Assembly: GCA_021151805.1 (NCBI GenBank)
Contig: JAGKWN010000006.1
Span: forward strand, 11,298 to 75,297
Reading direction: 5' to 3'
Length of the DNA: 64,000 nt
DNA from: Cytophagaceae bacterium
GTDB lineage: Bacteria > Bacteroidota > Bacteroidia > Cytophagales > Cytophagaceae
The notes below the pieces were generated by a model. That model saw only the letters and a program-made list of their open reading frames with translations, was not told the origin of the DNA and made no database searches. The position numbers and the translations under genes were made by a program. This document shows, in pieces, positions 36,192 through 43,711 of the stretch. The stretch's first letter is position 1. Every line of letters begins with the position of its first letter.

Positions 36192-37226
36192 TTAATGAGT
36201 CAGGTTTTCAGTTAACCCATCAACAAATAAAACACATGTATCTACTTTATTATTCTGATTTAAGAAAAGCAAATTCCCTGACAATATTGGCTTAGAGCCA
36301 GTATATGTTCCGGTAAGTACAAACTTCTCTCCGGTTTTTAAACTTTTTTTAATTAAAGCAGTGTCTAGTACAAGATTGTTATCAGATTTCGCTGCTTGCT
36401 TAAATTTAATTTGGGTTATGGCAGCGCCAATATTTTTGAACGTTCCTTTATATTTTCCGTTTTCATAATCCACGCCTTTGAAAACAAAAACAGGATAATC
36501 TATTTTAAGAAAACCTTTCAGTCTCATAGGCAAGTAATGCATCAGAATTTTCTCATCTCCGTTTTTGTAGGAATGCATTAAATCTGCTTTTGAAACAACT
36601 ACCGAGTCAAATGGTTCATTATATAAATGCTCATTGATTGCAAAAGCTTCCAATGCACAATAGTTATAATCACTACATTTATCAATTTGGCTGATAAGGC
36701 AGGTAAGCATATTAGCGTCTGAAGAAACAACTTTTAAACAGCTTATGATAATAGAATTGCTATCGCCAAGAATAAAGTACGTGTCAGGATCTCCATTAGA
36801 TACTGCAGAAAAAAGTTCATTTTCATTTTCATTTTCTTTTTCTATTCGTTTATTTTCTTTTTCTGCCAGTTCTAATTCACGAGACTTATTTCTGTTGTAT
36901 GATTTAATTTCGATTAAAGAATAATAAACAACGATTGTTACAATTGCTGCTATTAAAAGTGTAAACGTGTACCAGGGAGTTTTATAACTTAAATCTAATG
37001 CGTTTAAATGCGCGTTCATTTTGGTCGAAGGCTCATAAGAATCGGAGCTGCCATTTTTCTTTACAACCCATAACTGACCAATTGGGAAAAATGGAATCCA
37101 GAAAAGATGAAAATATTTTTGTCTTCTCTCAATGGTTATATCTTCATCCATTTCAACATCCAAACCAATATTCGAAGGTTTAAAGCTTGCGAGTTTAATG
37201 GTGTTCCATCCATATAAAATGACCAT
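36192..37226 (-). CDS. Membrane protein, paralog of 39088-40113
   Basis: A 344-residue protein with one hydrophobic segment around residues 87-107. The N-terminal half is a conserved block, GWNTIKLASFKPSNIG, then KYFHLFWIPFFPIGQLW and a YKTPWYTF ending, shared with the 341-residue gene at 39088-40113. The C-terminal domain (from ~150) is soluble and shares the phrase TFKNIGAAITQIKFKQ. A highly charged Glu/Asn-rich stretch, about 113-135, follows the helix. No family is recognised; the two look like a local duplication. Confidence 0.6.
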   Translation of the reverse strand: MVILYGWNTIKLASFKPSNIGLDVEMDEDITIERRQKYFHLFWIPFFPIGQLWVVKKNGSSDSYEPSTKMNAHLNALDLSYKTPWYTFTLLIAAIVTIVVYYSLIEIKSYNRNKSRELELAEKENKRIEKENENENELFSAVSNGDPDTYFILGDSNSIIISCLKVVSSDANMLTCLISQIDKCSDYNYCALEAFAINEHLYNEPFDSVVVSKADLMHSYKNGDEKILMHYLPMRLKGFLKIDYPVFVFKGVDYENGKYKGTFKNIGAAITQIKFKQAAKSDNNLVLDTALIKKSLKTGEKFVLTGTYTGSKPILSGNLLFLNQNNKVDTCVLFVDGLTENLTH

Positions 37227-37283
37227 AAAATAAAGCGGTAGATGATGTGTGTAAATTTAATAACAATATGAGTTGGTGATGAA

Positions 37284-37997
37284 CTAATTTAAACGTTCCG
37301 ACCACTTTAATTCTCCCGGCAGTTCCTGGTTTGTAAATTCTATATGAATCACCCGGCGTTTTTTATTATTCGTTGTTCTACCGGAACTATGAAGCAATAA
37401 AGGTTTCATGATCATGATACTGCCTTTAGGTACAACGCAACTAATTTCTTTTTCTACAGACCAGTCAATGGTTTCAGGACGGTAGATATTTTTAGCGTGC
37501 GAACCAGGCACAACTTTTAATGCACCATTGTGCTCATCTGTATCATCCAGATGGATGCGTATGGTGAAAATATTTTCAAGAATGTTCAACGGGGGTTGAA
37601 CAGCAAATTGATTTTGTTTAACCGTCCACGGACCGAAACCTTCCAGCTCTATTTTCTTGTCAACAGAGATTGTTAAATCCTGGTGATAGGCTACATACCA
37701 GTTTGAAGTTTCCGGTTTATCGAAATAAATACTTTTTACTGCGAAAAAATTATTTCCGAACAGTTTACAAATAACATCCTGCAGATTTGTATTGTAGATC
37801 AAATCCTTTGCCTGGGGAATTTCTTTTAAGAATTGTCGAATCGCAAACAGGTCAGACGATTTTCTGAATGTTTCGTTTGTCTTGTCTGCGCTTTCAATTG
37901 TTTTTAAAATCCGTTCAACTTCATCATTTGTATATATCTCATTTATGACTGTAAATCCATAAGCGGATAAATTTTTTGCATGACCTGGAATATTCAT
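37284..37997 (-). CDS. Phytanoyl-CoA dioxygenase (PhyH) family protein
   Basis: A 237-residue Fe(II)/2-oxoglutarate oxygenase. The HxD iron pair is HQDLT (about residues 105-107), followed by the distal His in LLHSSGRTT, where the Arg probably binds 2-oxoglutarate. It is only distantly similar to the PhyH at 6123. It sits in a minus-strand cluster between the two paralogous membrane proteins and a DUF3592 gene. The substrate is unknown. Confidence 0.82.
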   Translation of the reverse strand: MNIPGHAKNLSAYGFTVINEIYTNDEVERILKTIESADKTNETFRKSSDLFAIRQFLKEIPQAKDLIYNTNLQDVICKLFGNNFFAVKSIYFDKPETSNWYVAYHQDLTISVDKKIELEGFGPWTVKQNQFAVQPPLNILENIFTIRIHLDDTDEHNGALKVVPGSHAKNIYRPETIDWSVEKEISCVVPKGSIMIMKPLLLHSSGRTTNNKKRRVIHIEFTNQELPGELKWSERLN

Positions 37998-38037
37998 TAT
38001 CGACCTTTGCGATTATATAACATATATGGACTCATTG

Positions 38038-39075
38038 TTATCTTGCCTGGTCTACCGTAGCTGCGCTTACCTTTGCAACCAGATAAATAGTATAGGCATT
38101 CATCCCAAATCCATTCCCCTGCGACTGTTCCAGCTTCGTTGTTTTCTGTACCACATAATTGTCGGTATAAAATAATTCTACGGCTTCGCCGTTCTCTCCG
38201 GAGCTTGCCTGTTTTTTATAACCCTTTTCAATGAGATCATTATCAAAAGAAAAAACAGGTTTGCCATCCTGACTGATTATTTGTCCCATCATGTGATTGG
38301 TTTCAACAAACGCGACTGTACCGCTTTCTTCTGAGTAACGAACAGCCTGCTTTAATTTTAAATTTTCATATGTACGTTCTTCATTGCCATACGTCCACTC
38401 GTAATTGATGGTATTTAAATAGTTCCTGATGGAATCCTGATTAACCTTACCATCCAGAATTGCAGTTAAATTTGCAATGGTGATTGGGTTGTCAGGTACT
38501 TTTTTGTATTTGCTAAGCTCATCCATATTAAAAATTGCTTTTGCAACATTTGGGTCTTCTCTCCAATACACAACATCTACCGGCGCACCTTGGTATACAT
38601 CGTTGAACTCTGAGCTGGAAACACTCGGGTAAAAATAATATTTCGTTCCGGCAGAATCTGTAAATTCAATCTGTAATTCATAAGAGGTTGTTGTTCGCAT
38701 GCGGCGCGTGGTCTGTGTAGATTCTCCATTCAGAACAATACCTTTGGCTAAAACACCATTTGTTTCCAATGCATTACTTTTTTTATTGCTGTAATAAAAA
38801 AAGGAAATGAACAAAAAGATAAACGCAGGCAATACCATGAACGGAGCAATGTTTCTCCCCGCAGGTTGCGGAACGCTTTTGTCATGCTTTTCAAAAATTT
38901 CATCCAGCGATGTAAATTCTCCGAAAAACAGAAACAAGCTTACGAATAACAATACGGCCCCCGCACCGCTGAAAAAGAAAGAAGAACTTTCATACATGCC
39001 CAGTGGAATTCCCCATAAAAAAATTACAACAATTGCAATGCTTATCCCCAACCAGATTTTTTTGCTCGTGCTCAT
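38038..39075 (-). CDS. DUF3592 membrane protein
   Basis: A 345-residue protein with three hydrophobic segments (about 7-25, 32-50 and 80-97), followed by a soluble domain. The phrase TTSYELQIEFTDSAGTKYYF ... GAPVDVVYWREDPNVAKA is the DUF3592 pattern. The C-terminal 150 residues are an extra domain of unknown type. It lies 12 bases after the upstream paralog gene (39088-40113) and is probably cotranscribed with it. Confidence 0.72.
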   Translation of the reverse strand: MSTSKKIWLGISIAIVVIFLWGIPLGMYESSSFFFSGAGAVLLFVSLFLFFGEFTSLDEIFEKHDKSVPQPAGRNIAPFMVLPAFIFLFISFFYYSNKKSNALETNGVLAKGIVLNGESTQTTRRMRTTTSYELQIEFTDSAGTKYYFYPSVSSSEFNDVYQGAPVDVVYWREDPNVAKAIFNMDELSKYKKVPDNPITIANLTAILDGKVNQDSIRNYLNTINYEWTYGNEERTYENLKLKQAVRYSEESGTVAFVETNHMMGQIISQDGKPVFSFDNDLIEKGYKKQASSGENGEAVELFYTDNYVVQKTTKLEQSQGNGFGMNAYTIYLVAKVSAATVDQAR

Positions 39076-39087
39076 ATATAAAATTAA

Positions 39088-40113
39088 TTAGTTTCTGTTT
39101 TCTTTTTTCTCTATGCCGGCGTGCACTCCGTTCATATATACAGAGCATGTATCTATTTTATTATTGTCATTTAAGACCAGCAGATTACCCATAAGTACTG
39201 GTTCTGCGTTGGTATATTTTCCCATTAGTATCAGATTGTCGCCGGTTTGTAATTCATTTTTAAACAATGTGCTATCCAGTACAAGGTTATTTCTGGCGTC
39301 ATCTCTTTGTTGAAATTTCATTTTCTTTACAGATGCACCAATGTTTTTAAATGTACACATGTAGTTGCCGTCTTTATAGCTTGCGCCACCAAACTCAAAG
39401 ACCGGATAATCAATTACACGAAATTCGTTTAATGTGCATGCTCCATAATCGGGCAGATTAATTTTTGTTTCAAATTGAGAATCGCCTGTGGCATTATATG
39501 CGCTTATTAAATCTTTCTTTTGAACGGTAATCGTATCCAGTTTCCCAGTTTCAAGTTGTTCATCAATGATGAATGCAGCTAAAACATAATTAGAATAATT
39601 TCTACTATCGTTGATGTTGCTTGAAACACACTTCAGCGTATTGGCATCTGAACCAATAACTTTTAAGTATAATGATCCCTCAGTATTATTTAAAAGTAAG
39701 TAGGTATTCGTCTCGCCTTTTTTGACTAGAGATAAAAACTGTTCCTTCTTTACTATTTGATCTGCTTCATACTGTTTTTTCCATTGATAAGATTTGATTT
39801 CAGATTGCACAAAATAGATGACTCCGATTGCCATGGCCAGTAACGGCAAGGCAAATGTATACCAGGGCGTTTTATAGGTTAACTGTAGCGAATCCAAATA
39901 CTGGTTTATGGCAGTAGTAGGTTCATAGGTATTAGAGTCGCCTTTTTTCTTTATTGTCCAGACCTGGCCAATGGGGAAGAAAGGTATCCAGAAGAGGTGA
40001 AAATATTTCTGCTTTCTTTCTATGGTCACCTGTGTGTCCATCTCTTTAGGTAAATCAACGCTTGAGGGTTTAAAGCTTGCAAGCTTAAATGTATTCCATC
40101 CAAAAACAATCAT
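39088..40113 (-). CDS. Membrane protein, paralog of 36192-37226
   Basis: A 341-residue homolog of the gene at 36192-37226: GWNTFKLASFKPSSVD, KYFHLFWIPFFPIGQVW, the YKTPWYTF motif before the membrane helix, and a C-terminal GASYKDGNYMCTFKNIGA. The Glu/Asn-rich stretch of the other copy is much shorter here. Function unknown. It starts the minus-strand DUF3592 unit. Confidence 0.6.
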   Translation of the reverse strand: MIVFGWNTFKLASFKPSSVDLPKEMDTQVTIERKQKYFHLFWIPFFPIGQVWTIKKKGDSNTYEPTTAINQYLDSLQLTYKTPWYTFALPLLAMAIGVIYFVQSEIKSYQWKKQYEADQIVKKEQFLSLVKKGETNTYLLLNNTEGSLYLKVIGSDANTLKCVSSNINDSRNYSNYVLAAFIIDEQLETGKLDTITVQKKDLISAYNATGDSQFETKINLPDYGACTLNEFRVIDYPVFEFGGASYKDGNYMCTFKNIGASVKKMKFQQRDDARNNLVLDSTLFKNELQTGDNLILMGKYTNAEPVLMGNLLVLNDNNKIDTCSVYMNGVHAGIEKKENRN

Positions 40114-40290
40114 AAAATAAAAAGATATGGGGTTAGAAAATTAATTATTAAAACAGGCATAAAGATCATGCCAGTTTGGAAACTTAAAAAGAATAACCCT
40201 GACCTCACATCAAAAGCGTTCTTTCTATTTAATTATATTGTGGTCCGGGGCACACAGACATGGTTAGGATTATAAATCCTTTTTATCTGG

Positions 40291-40313
40291 CTTCGGAATT
40301 GCAAATTCCGAAG
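40291..40313. repeat. Palindrome CTTCGGAATTTGCAATT-type element
   Basis: CTTCGGAATT (40291-40300) pairs with AATTCCGAAG (40304-40313) around GCA, a perfect 10-base stem. It follows a second short palindrome, GGATTATAAATCC (40267-40279). Together they look like a dispersed Bacteroidota intergenic element; no copy was seen elsewhere in the window. Confidence 0.4.
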
Positions 40314-40330
40314 AGCAGGAATTTTTTAGC

Positions 40331-40370
40331 AGAAAAAAAGAACGGTCCTGATTCAATCAAAACCGTTCTT
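40331..40370 (-). terminator. Terminator of the acyl-CoA synthetase gene
   Basis: On the minus strand, AAGAACGGT-N15-ACCGTTCTT is followed by a T-run (the A-run at 40333-40339 on the plus strand). It lies 80 bases past the stop of the gene at 40452-42215. Confidence 0.75.
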
Positions 40371-40413
40371 CTTTCGTCTTTGTACTTTGTACTCCGTACT
40401 TTATACTTCACGC

Positions 40414-40445
40414 GTCTAGCAACTGGCAACTAGAAACTCGCAACT
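40414..40445. repeat. CTAG/AACT short-word repeat
   Basis: GTCTAGCAACTGGCAACTAG, then AAACTCGCAACT, preceded by TACTTTGTACTCCGTACTTTA-like words (40381-40409). Same word family as the arrays around the fad genes, at 46114-46311, 46693-46725 and 47917-48092. Confidence 0.5.
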
Positions 40446-40451
40446 GAAACA

Positions 40452-42215
40452 CTACCTGTCATACAGCTTCTCGATCTTCGCATGGCAGTTCTGCATGATG
40501 ATCTTACGTTTCAGTTTCAATGTTGGCGTCATTTCACCGCTCTCAATGGTAAACGGTCTTGGCATTAAAATGAATTTCTTTACACGTTCGTACTGCGCAA
40601 AGTTTTCATTCATCTCATCAAATTCTTTCTGGAATTTTTCGATCACCTGCGCGTTGCAAACCATCTCTTCATTCGTAGTGTATGGTATACCTTTAATCTC
40701 GCACCAGCTCTTCACATCCGCAAAAGAAGGAACCACAATCGCTGAAGGGAATTTCTCACCTTCACCAATCACCATGATCTGCTCAATGTAGCGCGATTCT
40801 TTAAATTTATTTTCAACCAGCTGCGGTGCAATGTATTTACCGCCCGAGGTTTTGAACATTTCTTTTTTGCGGTCGGTAATCTTTAAATATTTATTCTCAA
40901 CAAACTGACCGATATCTCCGGTGTGGAACCAGCCTTCGCTGTCGACAGCTTCAGCCGTTAAATCCGGACGCTTATAATAACCTTTCATGATGTGCGGTCC
41001 GCGCGTCAGGATCTCACCATCTTCTGCGATCTTCACTTCTACTCCCGTCAGCAATGGTCCAACCGTACTGATGCGGTTTTCATCCGGATTGTATCTGTTC
41101 ACGGCAATTACCGGTGAAGTTTCTGTCAGGCCATAGCCTTCCATTACCGGAATGCGTGCAGCCCAGAATACCCGCGCTAATCGTGGCTGTAAAGCTGCTC
41201 CGCCGGATACAATAACGATTACATTACCGCCAAGCGCTTCACGCCACTTGCTGAAAATGATTTTATTGGCAAGCTTTAATTGAAGGTTATAGAAGAAGCC
41301 CTGGTTTTTTTGCAGATCATATTTCAAACCAAGCTCAAGCGCCCAGTAGAAAAGGAATTTTTTAATACCGGTAAGTTCTGCGCCTTTTGCAACAATCTTA
41401 TCATACACTTTTTCAAGCAAACGAGGTACAGTTACAAACATATGCGGCTTCACTTCTTTTAAGTTTTCACCAACGGTGTCTGTACTCTCTGCATAGTAAA
41501 TAGAAACCCCTTGCGACAAGTACAGGTAACACAACATGCGCTCGTATACGTGGCACAAAGGCAGGAAGCTCAGCGCTCTGTGGTTATGATTCACCGGCAT
41601 GAGCGGAATAGCAGCCAATACGTTGCTTAAGATATTGTTATGCGTTAACATAACTCCTTTAGGCTTACCTGTTGTTCCCGAAGTGTATATTAATGTAAGC
41701 AGGTCGCTGTTCAGCACATTCGCTTTATAAGAATCCAGCATGGAAGCAGATTCACCTTCAGCAAGCGCGGTAATTTCTTTCCAGTTCTTTGCACTTTTTA
41801 CATCCTGCAAAGTATATACAGCCGGATTGGATGTGGAACCTTGTGCGGCTTCGCAGGCTTTTGTATATAAAGGTTCGTCGTAAGCGAAAACCATTTTAAC
41901 TCCTGCATCATCAAATATGTAGCGGTAATCTTCAACCGTTAGTGTTGGGTAGATCGGTACGCTCACTGCACCAATCTGTTGCAGTCCGAGGTCAATAAAA
42001 TTCCACTCCGGACGATTTGGGGAAATGATTGCGACCTTATCGTCTTTTTTTAAACCGGATTTTACAAACCCGATACTTACTTGATCAATAATTTCCTGTA
42101 CACGCGCAGAAGAATAGGTAATCCAGGTGCCATTCTCCTTGGTTGCCAGAGCATCATCTTTTGGGTACTTGGCTATTTGCTGCGGGATTAAATCGAAGAG
42201 ACGAGTTGCGGTCAT
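40452..42215 (-). CDS. Long-chain acyl-CoA synthetase (AMP-forming)
   Basis: A 587-residue enzyme of the adenylate-forming superfamily that activates fatty acids with ATP and CoA. The AMP-binding signature YTSGTTGKPKGVMLTH lies near residues 195-210 (reading from MTATRLFDL). The middle region VMEGYGLTETSPV is followed by DGEILTRGPHIMKGYYKRP and WFHTGDIGQ, and the C-terminal catalytic region is KITDRKKEMFKTSGGKYI. Long-chain type by the overall pattern. It is divergent from the small genes before the fad cluster and its product would feed them. Confidence 0.9.
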   Translation of the reverse strand: MTATRLFDLIPQQIAKYPKDDALATKENGTWITYSSARVQEIIDQVSIGFVKSGLKKDDKVAIISPNRPEWNFIDLGLQQIGAVSVPIYPTLTVEDYRYIFDDAGVKMVFAYDEPLYTKACEAAQGSTSNPAVYTLQDVKSAKNWKEITALAEGESASMLDSYKANVLNSDLLTLIYTSGTTGKPKGVMLTHNNILSNVLAAIPLMPVNHNHRALSFLPLCHVYERMLCYLYLSQGVSIYYAESTDTVGENLKEVKPHMFVTVPRLLEKVYDKIVAKGAELTGIKKFLFYWALELGLKYDLQKNQGFFYNLQLKLANKIIFSKWREALGGNVIVIVSGGAALQPRLARVFWAARIPVMEGYGLTETSPVIAVNRYNPDENRISTVGPLLTGVEVKIAEDGEILTRGPHIMKGYYKRPDLTAEAVDSEGWFHTGDIGQFVENKYLKITDRKKEMFKTSGGKYIAPQLVENKFKESRYIEQIMVIGEGEKFPSAIVVPSFADVKSWCEIKGIPYTTNEEMVCNAQVIEKFQKEFDEMNENFAQYERVKKFILMPRPFTIESGEMTPTLKLKRKIIMQNCHAKIEKLYDR

Positions 42216-42343
42216 GTAAGTTTCAGATTAAATAATTAACGGTTAATCTATATACGATAATCTGAATTAAAAAGATATGACACGGAAAAGTGAGTAAAAA
42301 CTGAATGGAAGTAGTATTTTTGGAAATAATCGTAAAAACAAAG

Positions 42344-42697
42344 ATGGCTCCTATTACTATTTTCGGCATAAAGAATTGTGATACCATGCAGAAGGCATTC
42401 CGCTGGCTAGATTCAAAACAGGTTAAGTACACGTTTCATGATTATAAAAAAGGAAATTTAACTGCAGAGGATATTAAGCTTTGGTTGAAAGATCTGAATG
42501 TAGAAGAGATTATTAACAAAAAGGGCTCAACCTGGAAAAAGTTAACAGATGGAGAAAAAAACTCGATTTCTGACGTAAATAAAGCGATTGACCTTATTTT
42601 GAAAAATCCATCAATTGTAAAACGACCTTTGGTACAAATGGGTAAGAAACATCTCATAGGATTTACGCCTGAGCAATGGGATATTTTCTTTTCCTGA
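42344..42697 (+). CDS. Spx/ArsC-family protein (YffB-like)
   Basis: A 117-residue thioredoxin-fold protein starting at MAPITIFGIKNCDTM (ATG at 42344); the frame from 42305 adds 13 residues without sense. Only one Cys is seen, in NCDTM, as in YffB and some ArsC-like proteins that lack CXXC. Other marks are KKGSTWKKL and IVKRPLVQMGKKHLIGF, the typical ArsC/Spx family features. It may be a glutathione- or thiol-linked reductase; arsenate reduction is not certain. Confidence 0.85.
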   Translation: MAPITIFGIKNCDTMQKAFRWLDSKQVKYTFHDYKKGNLTAEDIKLWLKDLNVEEIINKKGSTWKKLTDGEKNSISDVNKAIDLILKNPSIVKRPLVQMGKKHLIGFTPEQWDIFFS

Positions 42698-42795
42698 GTT
42701 GAAACTCAAACGCTTGAAATATTTATATTTTTTATTGATTCCAGTCAAACCTTATTTGATGATGTACGTTTATGTAAGAAATCGAATAAATTTGT

Positions 42796-43134
42796 ATGGA
42801 ATCTCAAATTACAGCAGACATTATATATAGCCTTTTCCTGAAACTGAAGGAACAGGGTTTGGATGATGCTGAAATTAAAAAGGCTTTGGTTCACAAGGTC
42901 TTAAAAGAACAAAATCTGCTGCAAACATTGCAAAAGGAATTGCTTTTTGTTCAAAAAGCGAATAAAGTGCGCTTGAAAAAAAGATCTATTTTTTATACTT
43001 TCTTCAGCGCGTTTGCTATTTTCCTTGTGTTGTACCCGTTTTTATCTGAAAAAGTAGTCAATATTGCTTTTTTGGCCCTGGCGTTTGTTTTCACAGGGTT
43101 TCTGATCGTCAAGTTGCGTTCCCTTTATTGGTAA
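42796..43134 (+). CDS. Small membrane protein of unknown function
   Basis: A 112-residue protein with two probable helices near the C-terminal half (about 65-82 and 88-106) after a charged helical N-terminus. Unknown family. It lies between the ArsC-like gene and the MarR regulator. Confidence 0.5.
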   Translation: MESQITADIIYSLFLKLKEQGLDDAEIKKALVHKVLKEQNLLQTLQKELLFVQKANKVRLKKRSIFYTFFSAFAIFLVLYPFLSEKVVNIAFLALAFVFTGFLIVKLRSLYW

Positions 43135-43252
43135 TTCTGGCTGATTAAGCGGCTTTTTGCGGCAAATTTCCAGTTGCATAATTTTTATATAAAACAGCAA
43201 TATTTTATTATGAAAGCATAACAAAATATTGAATTTTTCCGTAAGATACAGT

Positions 43253-43693
43253 ATGAAACCCAAAGAGACCGTTTGCTTCAACATTAAATATTCCTGGCAT
43301 GCCATTTCCAGAATGTATAATGAACGTGCTTCGAAATACGGCACTACGGCTGCTGTTGGTTTTATTTTATTAAACATTGATCCGGAGAAAGGAACAGCTG
43401 CGACGCAGATTGGTCCGGCTCTGGGAATGGAAGCTACAAGCCTTTCACGTGTGTTCAACAGCATGGAGAAAGAAGGTTTGATTGAGCGCAGAAATGACAG
43501 CAGTGATAAACGAAAAGTCACCATTGTGCTGACCAAACTAGGCAAGGAAAAAAGAAAAATAGCTAAAGAGTTTGTGTTGGATTTCAATAGCCGTATCCGG
43601 AACCAGATTCCGGAATCAAAGCTGAATACGTTCTTCGACGTGTTGCACGAAATTCAATCGATTATAGAAAATAAAAATACATCGCTAACCTAA
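43253..43693 (+). CDS. MarR-family regulator
   Basis: A 146-residue winged-helix protein starting at MKPKETVCFNIKYS (ATG at 43253); the TTG eight codons upstream is not used. The DNA-binding part is AATQIGPALGMEATSLSRVFNSMEKEGLIERR and DKRKVTIVLTKLGK (in parts). It lies 18 bases before fadN, so it may head the fad operon and regulate it in response to acyl-CoA; this role is inferred from position. Confidence 0.85.
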   Translation: MKPKETVCFNIKYSWHAISRMYNERASKYGTTAAVGFILLNIDPEKGTAATQIGPALGMEATSLSRVFNSMEKEGLIERRNDSSDKRKVTIVLTKLGKEKRKIAKEFVLDFNSRIRNQIPESKLNTFFDVLHEIQSIIENKNTSLT

Positions 43694-43711
43694 TAACCTT
43701 CATTTAAAATA

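Larger units (their letters stand above)
40114..40451. other. Repeat-rich intergenic region
   Basis: 338 bases holding a palindrome (40291-40313), a terminator (40331-40370), and TACTT- and CTAG-type short repeats near the left end of the acyl-CoA synthetase gene. I see no ORF. Confidence 0.6.

Noticed and set aside
43042..43587. 181-codon minus-strand ORF opposite the MarR region
   Set aside because: Overlaps two better genes and its start lies inside the MarR helix; no family sense.
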